64,000 bases of DNA from Vibrio sinus (lineage in GTDB: Bacteria; Pseudomonadota; Gammaproteobacteria; Enterobacterales; Vibrionaceae). Positions 28,529 through 36,291 of this stretch are shown piece by piece; the stretch's first letter is position 1; every line of letters begins with the position of its first letter. Location of the stretch: positions 91,802 to 155,801 of the forward strand of contig NZ_JAMKMR010000012.1 in NCBI RefSeq assembly GCF_023634645.1. The letters run 5' to 3'. A program made the position numbers and the translations under genes. The notes beneath the pieces are model-generated. The model did no database searches and was not told the DNA's origin. It saw only the letters and a program-made list of their open reading frames with translations.

Positions 28529-29281
28529 ATGCGCCTATTTGAAGATGCTGAATTTTATCACGAGAACTCTCAAGTCCAGTCTTCGGAGGCGGTAGGGCTA
28601 CTAAAGAGTTTGGATATAGATCTTGCCGATAAGTCGCTGCTAGATATAGGTTGTGGAGATGGAAAGGTGACTCGTTTTATGAGCAGGCTGGGTGCCAAGG
28701 TAACTGGTGTCGACTCTTCTCAATCTATGATCCAATTTTGCAAGTCATCCGACTCTTTGGTTGATTTTATTAATATTGATGCCAAGGACGTGGACACCCT
28801 CCCGAACAGCTATTCAATCGTTACCAGTTTTAACTGTCTTCATTGGATTTCTGAGATAGAAGATGTGCTCGCTAACATCAGAAAGAAGCTAGAGAAAAGC
28901 GGCACATTTATTGGCCTGATATACCCTAGATGTGACGCTCTATGGAAAGCGGCGGAGTTATTAGAAACTGTGGAGCCATATTCTACACAACGTAAGGGGT
29001 TTGTTAATCCATATCAATACCATACGGTAAGTGGGTTTAGAGCACTCTTACAACAAGCCGGCTTTTCAGATGCTGACGTTTGGCAAAAATCACGCTCGAG
29101 CGAGTTTGAAAGTGCCCACAGCTTTAAAGGTTATATTCGAGGCTGGCTGCCGCATTGCCGACATTTTAGTGACTCATTTATTGACGACTGGTTCGACAAT
29201 TATGCCGAACTTACCGAGCAGTGTAAGGAAGGGGCTATCGCAATGGAATATCAAGCGATATATTTTCAAGCTAAATCCTAG
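28529..29281 (+). CDS. class I SAM-dependent methyltransferase
   Basis: This 250-residue cytoplasmic protein has SAM motif I LLDIGCGDGKVTRFM near residue 38 and the acidic residue of motif II in VTGVDSSQSM near 63. Motif IV FNCLHWISEIEDVL near 105 follows. The layout resembles trans-aconitate methyltransferase and related small-molecule enzymes; substrate unknown. The ATG at 28529 has GGAA upstream; a TTG at 28517 is a weaker start. Confidence 0.8.
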   Translation: MRLFEDAEFYHENSQVQSSEAVGLLKSLDIDLADKSLLDIGCGDGKVTRFMSRLGAKVTGVDSSQSMIQFCKSSDSLVDFINIDAKDVDTLPNSYSIVTSFNCLHWISEIEDVLANIRKKLEKSGTFIGLIYPRCDALWKAAELLETVEPYSTQRKGFVNPYQYHTVSGFRALLQQAGFSDADVWQKSRSSEFESAHSFKGYIRGWLPHCRHFSDSFIDDWFDNYAELTEQCKEGAIAMEYQAIYFQAKS

Positions 29282-29428
29282 ACGATCAATCGTTAAAAAC
29301 TCACCAATATACAGTGCTATACCTTCTGAATTGAGTGGCCCACTTACGCGTCAAAGGTCTTTGAAATGGATGGCCATTCTTGCAGACCTTTTCCTTAAAT
29401 TGGGGCACTCACATCGCTCTGAATCCTG

Positions 29429-29450
29429 AATCTTGAAGTAATTTGGGTAT
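29429..29450 (+). repeat. dispersed short repeat, copy 2
   Basis: AATCTTGAAGTAATTTGGGTAT, 19/22 identical to 11248-11269. It lies within the 174-bp gap between convergent genes and ends just before the glycosyltransferase stop. Confidence 0.45.
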
Positions 29451-29455
29451 CGAAC

Positions 29456-31093
29456 TTAAGTGATGATTTTTGGGTGTGGTTGATACACTAACAATGTAAG
29501 GTTTCCATCAGAATACGTGACATCAGCCTTTGGTAGTGCGAACTGCTCCGCTTCCTCATTGCTGAGTATGACTATGACGCGCGGGTGGTTGCTTGAAGTA
29601 ATCAGTGTATCAAAGCTATTTATCGACAAATGTTTTACACCGTCGTTACTGTTTTGTAGGCCATATTCAAACTCACCTGCATTACCAAGAAGATTAACAT
29701 GTGTGATTTTATTTGTTAGGTTAACGGCTCCGACCCAATCTTTGGTCGAGAAAACTTCCGTGTTTTCATTGAGGTAAGGGGTGATTTTGGTAAACAGTAC
29801 GGTATTAATATTATCTTTAGCCACAGCCGAAGGCATCGCGATTGAAGCGGTCATGAGTAAACCAGTCATAGACAAAGCGAGCGCATAGATTTTTGTACGT
29901 GGCGCGAATGGAAAAATCGTAATGACAATCCAAAATACAAAAGATAGTAGCATTAGACTCGCTGATATCTGGTCATGTCCTGACCTAATTAAATCATTCC
30001 CAAACGCTATCTCGTAAATTAGGTAACTCAGTCCAAGAATAGATAGAACTAAATTAAACCAAATACCATCTTTTGGTAATTGTTTCATCCGAGCGAACCG
30101 TGAAATACTGTGGCCTAACAACATAGCAAAAGCAGGCATAGCAGGAAAAACATAGCTGGATAATTTTCCATTCGAAAGAGAGAAAAATATCACTATCAAG
30201 ATTGACCAAAAGACTAGATATTCTATTGGTCGACGGATGCTAGGCTTTGTTTTAAAGCTGCACCGAATTGTAGATACGATGAAACCGCTCCAAGGAAGTA
30301 GCCCAGCCCAGACGATAGGAATGAAATACCAAGTGGGGTTCGGGTGTTGTGCGTTATGCTCAGAAAAATATCTTTGAATATTTTCCACCCAAAAGAAATA
30401 GTGCCAGTAATCGGGGTTCTTTATTGCTATTGCGATACTCCATGGCAGAGTAACGGTTAATGCTCCTAGTATTGCAAACCACCCAAACGTACACATTTTT
30501 CCAATCGCTTTGGACCGTATTGCGGCGGCTATTCCAACGATAAATGGAAGCGCGAGAGCGATAAATCCTTTGGTCAGAAATCCGAGTCCACATAGAGCGC
30601 CAAACGTAAGATAGCCTTTGACGCTAGGGTTAGAAAGTAGAGGATAAAGGGTCACCAGAGCGAGTGTCACCCAGGCTGAGAACAAGGCATCGGTTGCTGA
30701 GTAGCTCCCCTGTACCACAACATAGAGACTGGACACAAAAACGAGCAAGCTGTATTTGGCACTTTGTTTGCCAAGATAAGTGTTGGCAAATCGCCATACC
30801 GCAAAACTCATTAGCGCGCTACTTAAGATAGCGGTCATACGAACTGAAAGATTACTTAATCCGCCAAGCCCAATAAACAAGCTATTAAACCAATAGGTTA
30901 ATATGGGTTTCTCAAAGTAAAGTAACCCATTGAAATGAGGTTCAATCCATTGACCAGTGGATAACATTTCCATCGCTATTTGTGCGTACCGGACTTCGTC
31001 AGGATTGTAGATAGGGCGAAAAATGGAGAGGAAAATATAGAAAATAAAAAAGTATATAAAAATAAAAAGTAAGTGTTTATTGTTTTTGATCAT
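29456..31093 (-). CDS. ArnT-like membrane glycosyltransferase (PMT/GT83 type)
   Basis: This 545-residue integral membrane protein has about 12 TM segments. After TM1 comes the family loop RPIYNPDEVRYAQIAMEML, whose acidic residue is the catalytic base in ArnT/PMT enzymes. ArnT transfers aminoarabinose from undecaprenyl phosphate to lipid A. Whether this relative uses that sugar is unknown, since no arn genes are present. The C-terminal periplasmic domain (about 440-545) is shorter than that of some ArnT proteins. A broken GT2 gene faces away 450 bp upstream. Confidence 0.75.
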   Translation of the reverse strand: MIKNNKHLLFIFIYFFIFYIFLSIFRPIYNPDEVRYAQIAMEMLSTGQWIEPHFNGLLYFEKPILTYWFNSLFIGLGGLSNLSVRMTAILSSALMSFAVWRFANTYLGKQSAKYSLLVFVSSLYVVVQGSYSATDALFSAWVTLALVTLYPLLSNPSVKGYLTFGALCGLGFLTKGFIALALPFIVGIAAAIRSKAIGKMCTFGWFAILGALTVTLPWSIAIAIKNPDYWHYFFWVENIQRYFSEHNAQHPNPTWYFIPIVWAGLLPWSGFIVSTIRCSFKTKPSIRRPIEYLVFWSILIVIFFSLSNGKLSSYVFPAMPAFAMLLGHSISRFARMKQLPKDGIWFNLVLSILGLSYLIYEIAFGNDLIRSGHDQISASLMLLSFVFWIVITIFPFAPRTKIYALALSMTGLLMTASIAMPSAVAKDNINTVLFTKITPYLNENTEVFSTKDWVGAVNLTNKITHVNLLGNAGEFEYGLQNSNDGVKHLSINSFDTLITSSNHPRVIVILSNEEAEQFALPKADVTYSDGNLTLLVYQPHPKIIT

Positions 31094-31554
31094 ATAATTA
31101 ACCTGGAAATCTAACTAAATATATAAAGCTAGATTGCGAAATGGCATTTTCTTTTAAATCTAGTTTTCGGATCTTGTATAATTAAGTTTTTGTGTTTTAT
31201 TTTCCCACCAGCATTTTATTTTCTGAATGGTTTTTAAAGATAGCATATTATTTTGTTGTATTTCGTAACAGAATGTCATCGGATTGCACTCTGATGTATA
31301 GAAAGAGTAAAAATAAACCAAATCTTTTCTAAGTTGTTGATTTTATATTTATTGTTCGTACTTATTAATACGATGGAATTCATCGTTGTCACAATTTGGA
31401 AGACATTGTGTAAGCAGTTAATACAAAACAATACAAACTGGGTATTCAAAAGCAATCTCTAAATAATAATAATGTTATAAAAGCCATTTATTGAACATTG
31501 TTTTTTAATTGGTGTTGAGACTTATGGTTAACTTATCAACCTAGAGTGACAGTT
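31094..31554. other. AT-rich intergenic, about 460 bp
   Basis: It separates the divergent ArnT-like and GT2-like genes and must hold both promoters. I see no dyad longer than a few bases and no ORF with a ribosome site. Confidence 0.45.
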
Positions 31555-32187
31555 ATGAGAGAAGATTCTTATATCAACGATGTCGAAAATGAAAATATAG
31601 TGCTATCGATTGTCATTTCTTACGATAAAAAAATAGATCGTATATCAGAGTTTCATAGCCGTCTGAAAAAAGTACTCAATTCACTCGAAGAACGCAGTGA
31701 AACCATTTATGTCAGTGGCAGAAGTCGGAAGCCTTTGGATGTAGGAGTGAATCGTAGCCGCGGCATTGCACTCATTTTTATCGATGCCGGTTTACCACAT
31801 CCACCGGAGTTGATACCGACTATGATGCAAAAGTGGAGAGAAGGGTATGATATCGTCAATATGCAGAAAATTGAGAAACACAAGGATACCTTACTTCGAC
31901 GACCCTTTGGCAGCACAAGCTGCTACAGCCCAAATGTTTTTTCTAAATCGAGCCTGAGCGAAAGCCTAGATAACTTTTGTTTAATTGGCCGGCAAGTCAT
32001 AGGGCATCTTGAGGAGAGGCAAGGTCCTGATTGCAATACAAAAGCATTAATCGGTTTGACTAGTTTTAAAGGAACCACCATGAAATTTAGATGTTTCCAA
32101 AAGCGCGCTGCCTTAAGCAAACTAACGCGAAAATTTAAATCTGTGGGGCGTGTGATATTCGATTACTTCCCTTTCACAATTGGCTAG
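31555..32187 (+). CDS. shrunken GT2 (ArnC/DPM1-like) protein, probably inactive
   Basis: The 210-residue frame can be laid on ArnC/DPM1 glycosyltransferases: a start ENIVLSIVISYDKKIDRI, then RSRGIALIFIDAGLPHPPEL matching the DADLQHPPE segment, then FCLIGRQVIGHL matching the LMDRxVV segment. The catalytic DAD reads DAG. The region carrying the first nucleotide-binding Asp pair and the C-terminal TM segments are missing. It looks like an internally deleted, decaying gene or a non-catalytic relative. An alternative GTG start lies at 31546. Confidence 0.5.
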   Translation: MREDSYINDVENENIVLSIVISYDKKIDRISEFHSRLKKVLNSLEERSETIYVSGRSRKPLDVGVNRSRGIALIFIDAGLPHPPELIPTMMQKWREGYDIVNMQKIEKHKDTLLRRPFGSTSCYSPNVFSKSSLSESLDNFCLIGRQVIGHLEERQGPDCNTKALIGLTSFKGTTMKFRCFQKRAALSKLTRKFKSVGRVIFDYFPFTIG

Positions 32188-32247
32188 CCAGGATTCTGGC
32201 TCAGTAACTCAGGATTACTATTTTAAGTTGTGTTAGATTCGAGTAGA

Positions 32248-32285
32248 GAACTAGGGCTTTACGAAAAGTCGACTTGCCCTAGTTC
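32248..32285. terminator. hairpin between convergent GT2-like and LysR genes
   Basis: GAACTAGGGC (32248-32257) pairs with GCCCTAGTTC (32276-32285). The 18-nt loop includes the palindrome AAGTCGACTT. It lies 60 bp after one stop and 16 bp after the other. Confidence 0.5.
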
Positions 32286-32300
32286 ATCGTTAATCCTGAC

Positions 32301-33185
32301 TCAATTATTTTTGGGTAAGTGTTCAGCAAGATACTCTAATAGAGCCCGAAGCTTCGGTGTCGCGCCTCGTCGGCTGGGATACAAAGCGTACAGTGAGACA
32401 CTTTCAAATTGCCATTTAGGTAAAATGTGGATGAGCTTTCCCTGCTTAACGAACTCTTCAGCCATGTATTCGGGTAACTCAGTAACACCGACACCTTGCA
32501 TCGCCATACGTTTAAGTACAGAAAAATCATCACATTGGATGTGGGGGGTAAAATGAATTTGCTGTCTAAGATCGCCTGAAACAAAGTTCCATATAGGCTT
32601 TCGTTCTTTGTCGTTCATTAGCATGAGGGGGCATTTAAGTAGATCCGTTGGGATATTGATTTCTTTTGTTGCGTAGATGGGGGACGCGTATAAGCGCAAA
32701 TTCAATGTGCTGAGCTTTTTCGAGATAAGGCCAGAATCCACCAATTTTCCTACCCTAAAGACAATGTCAAACCCTTCTTCAATCACGTCAACACGTCGGT
32801 TTGTTAAGCTTAGTTCGAGCTTGATATCAGGATATTTGCAGCAAAAGCCAGAAAGAATGCTGGGTAGAAGGGACTGGCCTATGGTTACTGAGGTACAAAC
32901 TTTCAGTGTCCCAACTGGTTTTTCCATTAGAGATTCAACCGTATGTTGGGCAACTTCTAACTCATCTTTTATGCGGCGGCAGGAATCGTAAAACTGTCTT
33001 CCAATTTCTGTAAGCCTTTGAGAGCGAGTTGATCGTTCTAATAATCGTACCCCGACTTCTTGCTCTAAGCGGGTAATTTTTCTACTGATATTGGATTTTG
33101 GTGTACCTAACGCATCTGCCGCAGCGGTAAAGCTGCCTTTCTCCACTACCTTTGCGAACACAAGCATATCGTTCACATCTACCAT
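32301..33185 (-). CDS. LysR-type transcriptional regulator
   Basis: This 294-residue regulator has an N-terminal winged HTH (residues 1-60: MLVFAKVVEKGSFTAAADAL, then KSNISRKITRLE) and a periplasmic-binding-like effector domain. It belongs to the subgroup whose neighbours are often quinone- or redox-related enzymes. It diverges from pirin and ycaC across 125 bp and probably controls them. Confidence 0.9.
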   Translation of the reverse strand: MVDVNDMLVFAKVVEKGSFTAAADALGTPKSNISRKITRLEQEVGVRLLERSTRSQRLTEIGRQFYDSCRRIKDELEVAQHTVESLMEKPVGTLKVCTSVTIGQSLLPSILSGFCCKYPDIKLELSLTNRRVDVIEEGFDIVFRVGKLVDSGLISKKLSTLNLRLYASPIYATKEINIPTDLLKCPLMLMNDKERKPIWNFVSGDLRQQIHFTPHIQCDDFSVLKRMAMQGVGVTELPEYMAEEFVKQGKLIHILPKWQFESVSLYALYPSRRGATPKLRALLEYLAEHLPKNN

Positions 33186-33213
33186 ATCAATCCCTCTGTT
33201 ATTGTTGTCATAT

Positions 33214-33234
33214 ATTGAACAATATTATATCAAT
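33214..33234. promoter_or_regulatory. candidate LysR operator
   Basis: ATTGA (33214-33218) and TCAAT (33230-33234) form a short dyad with 11 bp between, the T-N11-A form of LysR sites, in the gap between the LysR gene and pirin. Short arms in AT-rich sequence make chance possible. Confidence 0.35.
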
Positions 33235-33310
33235 TTGCATATTTATCAATAACTGAGAACCAACTAATCTTACTTCCGTACTTTCGAGTGACATTATTGA
33301 GGAGAAAGTT

Positions 33311-33985
33311 ATGGAAATATTAACTCTAGATCAGCTACCACAGGGTGGGTTTGCCGGCCTAAAAGAAAAACAAGTGGTTAAAGACTCCCGCGTTTTTAAC
33401 AACCGTGCAGACTCTAAAACCTTCGATGGAATTGGCAACTTTGTTTACTTAGCCGATGCTGATTTCGATCCTCAAGGTGAAACCGGTCTACACCCACACC
33501 ATGAGATTGATGTAATTAGTGTCATGGCGAAAGGTCGTATTTCTCATGCTGGATCTTTAGAGCATGGCCAGAATCTTGAAACAGGTTGGGCTCAAGTGCA
33601 GCGCGCTGGTGGTGAGGGTTTTGTACATAACGAAATCAACCCAGATTCAGAACCTAACAAATTGATTCAGTTGTGGGTGCTACCCGAAGTGTCAGGACAG
33701 AAAGCGGGTTATAAAGCCTATCAACCTGTTACTGGCGAAAGAGTGCGTATCTATGGTGGTACTGAAGAGCAATACGACACCTTTGAGAGCCACACGGTTA
33801 TCGAACTATTCCAATCAAAAGAAGGGGATAGAACAGAACATACAGGTGAAGTCCTCGCCTATTTGAGTTCAGGATCAGCGATTATCAATAATCAAACTGT
33901 TGAGGCAGGCACGCTGATTCGCACAGAAGAGCTGAACTTTACTGCCCGAGAAGATAGTCAGTTAATTTTAATTTTTAAAGAGTAA
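33311..33985 (+). CDS. pirin family protein
   Basis: This 224-residue bicupin protein resembles YhaK/YhhW. The N-terminal cupin carries the metal-site motif GLHPHHEIDVISVM (residues 57-70) and a Glu/His pair further on (GEGFVHNEIN). Pirins act as quercetin-type dioxygenases or redox sensors; activity here is not established. AGGAG lies 6 nt upstream of the ATG. It is the first gene of a three-gene operon with the YcaC-like hydrolase. Confidence 0.85.
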   Translation: MEILTLDQLPQGGFAGLKEKQVVKDSRVFNNRADSKTFDGIGNFVYLADADFDPQGETGLHPHHEIDVISVMAKGRISHAGSLEHGQNLETGWAQVQRAGGEGFVHNEINPDSEPNKLIQLWVLPEVSGQKAGYKAYQPVTGERVRIYGGTEEQYDTFESHTVIELFQSKEGDRTEHTGEVLAYLSSGSAIINNQTVEAGTLIRTEELNFTAREDSQLILIFKE

Positions 33986-34003
33986 TAAAGAAAGGAAATC
34001 CAC

Positions 34004-34630
34004 ATGTCTACAAAAACTAAATATTCAGAATTTTTGACACCAGAGAACTCTGTACTAGCAATGATCGATCACCAAACTGGCCTAATGGTAGGTCTTGGAG
34101 ACGAGCATCCAACAGTATTAAAAAATAACATCATGGGACTGATTAAAACGGCTAAGGCAATTAACCTTCCTTCAGTAGTGACGGCGAGTCTACCTGAAGG
34201 TCCAAACGGCCCTATTATGCCTGAGATCCCAGAAGTATTAGGTGTCGACGTTATTGAGCGTGAAGGTCAAATCAATGCTTGGGATAGTGAAGCGTTTCGT
34301 GATGCTATTGCAAAAACAGGTCGTAAGAAAATCATCATGGCTGGTATTGTAACGGATGTATGTCTCCTATTCCCTGCTCTTGCAGCTGTAGAAGAAGGTT
34401 ACGATGTCTATGCTGTTATTGATGCATCAGGTACTTGGAACAAAACGGTTCAAGAAGTGACGGTACAACGTTTGGTTCAAGCTGGCGTGAAAGTTACAAC
34501 ATGGGCTTCAGTTCTTGCTGAGCTAATGAATGACTGGCGCAGTGATTATGGTGATGCGTTAGGTCGTGTGCTTGCGGACCACACAACTAAATATAGCTAT
34601 GTAATGAACAGCTACTTCGCAAGGGGTTAA
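34004..34630 (+). CDS. ycaC: YcaC-like isochorismatase-family hydrolase
   Basis: This 208-residue cysteine hydrolase aligns closely with E. coli YcaC over its whole length. The nucleophile is Cys120 in AGIVTDVCLLFPALAA and the paired Asp22 lies in AMIDHQTGL. PEGPNGP and INAWDSEAF are also shared. YcaC forms a ring-shaped octamer; its substrate is unknown. It lies 18 bp after pirin and 2 bp before a small membrane protein gene, so the three are one operon under the divergent LysR regulator. Confidence 0.9.
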   Translation: MSTKTKYSEFLTPENSVLAMIDHQTGLMVGLGDEHPTVLKNNIMGLIKTAKAINLPSVVTASLPEGPNGPIMPEIPEVLGVDVIEREGQINAWDSEAFRDAIAKTGRKKIIMAGIVTDVCLLFPALAAVEEGYDVYAVIDASGTWNKTVQEVTVQRLVQAGVKVTTWASVLAELMNDWRSDYGDALGRVLADHTTKYSYVMNSYFARG

Positions 34631-34632
34631 TA

Positions 34633-34857
34633 ATGAGTGGTGAGCCTAAAAACTCGCCACCTAATACCCATTGGGTGGCGTTATATACATTCATTATATT
34701 GTTGCCCTTAGTGTATTTTATTCCACCTTGGGTGATAAGAACGGTGTCAGATGAGCCGTTTGTAGTGACAGTAATTTCCGTCTTTCTGATTACACTTATT
34801 GTCAACTACTTCGCTTTACCTGCGGTGCTAAAAGCACATATAAAAATAACAAATTAA
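34633..34857 (+). CDS. small two-TM membrane protein
   Basis: The product has 74 residues with two predicted TM helices (about 15-36 and 44-66, VALYTFIILLPLVYFIPPWV, then a second). It starts 2 bp after ycaC and ends the operon; a strong terminator follows. Function unknown. Confidence 0.65.
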   Translation: MSGEPKNSPPNTHWVALYTFIILLPLVYFIPPWVIRTVSDEPFVVTVISVFLITLIVNYFALPAVLKAHIKITN

Positions 34858-34873
34858 TCTCTTCAATGGTTTG

Positions 34874-34904
34874 CTCCTAGTGCCTCGCGCTAGGAGTTTT
34901 TTTT
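34874..34904 (+). terminator. rho-independent terminator of the pirin-ycaC operon
   Basis: CTCCTAG (34874-34880) pairs with CTAGGAG (34890-34896), extended by two inner pairs, and is followed by eight T (34897-34904). Confidence 0.9.
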
Positions 34905-34956
34905 CCAGTCAAATTTCTAATTATTTTCCTCTTTCATTTGGTTACAGAATGACGTG

Positions 34957-35056
34957 TTTGTACATTTTTATTAATAATTATTGATTAATTATTAACTTTA
35001 TTCAGTGACTATTGGATTTAAATAACAAATGTACAAATAAGCCCTATATGTACAAT
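34957..35056. promoter_or_regulatory. three TGTACA sites upstream of the T6SS region
   Basis: TTTGTACATTT (core 34959-34964), AATGTACAAAT (core 35030-35035) and ATGTACAATT (core 35049-35054) share an ATGTACAA-type palindrome three times within 100 bp of otherwise AT-rich sequence. They lie 160-260 bp before the gene at 35220. The last two are 19 bp apart. A dimeric regulator is a reasonable guess. Confidence 0.4.
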
Positions 35057-35108
35057 TAGTGTGATCTAAAGCTAGGTTTGTTCAAAATAAACTCAATACA
35101 ATCGCACT

Positions 35109-35130
35109 TGCTGTATAAATTTATCAATTT
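35109..35130. promoter_or_regulatory. possible LuxR/OpaR-type quorum site
   Basis: The right part ATAAATTTATCAATTT matches the Vibrio LuxR consensus ATAAATTTATCAATAA at 14 of 16 positions; the left part is poor. It lies 90 bp before the gene at 35220. Many Vibrio T6SS loci are under this regulator. Confidence 0.3.
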
Positions 35131-35219
35131 TTCTATCAAATTTTGAGCTTTGATCCATGACGGATAGGGTGCTTTTAAAAGCAAAAACAGAGTTTTAGAT
35201 ATTGTCAGTGAGGCTTATT

Positions 35220-35789
35220 ATGAGCAAAGGCATTCATTTAGAAACAGAACATGGCTTTACCACAAAAAGCACAACCGCTTCTTCGCTTACGTTAGGTACG
35301 CAGCAGTCATATAATTTTGGCAACGTATTCCGTATCTATGGTGCCGCTGTCAACGCAATCAATGTGGGAGAAAATGGTGCAATAAACCCGACCTTGGATT
35401 GGGGAATTAATGCGTTTACGACCAGCTATACATTTAAAGAAGATTGTACTCGAGCAATTTTGAACAGTTACCATCTACAAACACTGCGGGCTCAACAGCA
35501 GAACTACGAAGTTAATCAAACCCGAATTAACGCCACATTAAGTGCACTACATACGGAATCGCAAAGGATCGCCTATGCGGATGGCGCTATAGACTTTGCC
35601 ACTTTGAAGACTATTCAAGCGAGTATTACGCAAAACCAGACGGAATTAGACACTCTGCTTGCACAAACGAAAATTGAACAAGCAAATACGGTGGCTAAAT
35701 TATCGAAAGCGGCACTTGATCAAGCCTCTACAAGAGTTGTGTCTGGCGATGTTGAAGTCAATGGCAATAAGTTAGTTTTAATGGGATAA
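35220..35789 (+). CDS. unknown protein next to the T6SS locus
   Basis: From the ATG at 35220 (GAGG 7 nt upstream) the product has 189 residues and no signal peptide. Residues 1-75 are beta-like and Gly/Asn-rich (GNVFRIYGAAVNAINVGENG). Residues 80-165 look like a helical, Gln-rich coiled coil. The end VSGDVEVNGNKLVLMG resembles the repetitive strands at the tip of VgrG/tail-spike proteins. I do not recognise a family. It is 500 bp upstream of tssA on the same strand and may be a T6SS-associated structural or cargo protein. Confidence 0.5.
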   Translation: MSKGIHLETEHGFTTKSTTASSLTLGTQQSYNFGNVFRIYGAAVNAINVGENGAINPTLDWGINAFTTSYTFKEDCTRAILNSYHLQTLRAQQQNYEVNQTRINATLSALHTESQRIAYADGAIDFATLKTIQASITQNQTELDTLLAQTKIEQANTVAKLSKAALDQASTRVVSGDVEVNGNKLVLMG

Positions 35790-36291
35790 GAGCGAAGAGT
35801 CATTCATAGGATCTATTATTCATTAATGTACTCAAAAAAGACAAACATTTTTGAAATATAAATGAATGAAAATGAAATATTAGAATAATTATCAACTTGC
35901 CAATATGATTGTTTGTTACTAATTTTATTTTAAAACATGAGGTTAGGTGTTTTTGATGTGCTTAATAAATTTGATTTTATCGTGAATTATTTGAAATATT
36001 GATGATTTATGTGAGTTGCTTTGATGATTTAATCGATCTAATAATGTCATGTGCATTCAATATTACTTACATTTTTATAAAGTATTCATACAAAGGTCAC
36101 CTTACTGAAATAATTAATTGATAGGATGTCGTCCTGTTATTTGATTTGAAATCTGCGGTAGTTAAAGGACTAAATTCATAACGAATTGTTATCAGTGGTT
36201 ATTGGCTAGTAATAAAGCCATAAATACGACTTTAGTCGTAATAAATAAAACACAATATTATAAACTATAAAACTACGTTAAGGGTTAAGTC
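35790..36291. other. tssA upstream region, about 500 bp
   Basis: Very AT-rich. It presumably carries the promoter of the T6SS operon. The only clear structure is the dyad at 36225-36240. I found no sigma-54 -24/-12 element here, unlike upstream of the second hcp. Confidence 0.5.
36225..36240. promoter_or_regulatory. dyad in the tssA leader
   Basis: TACGACT (36225-36231) and AGTCGTA (36234-36240) form 7-bp arms with a 2-bp spacer, 52 bp before the tssA start. It may be an operator or, because the spacer is too short for a hairpin loop, a protein-binding site on DNA. Confidence 0.4.

Noticed and set aside
35220..35789. Reading the 189-residue protein as a VgrG or PAAR gene
   Set aside because: Only the last strand pair resembles a spike; no gp27/gp5 or PAAR domain is visible.
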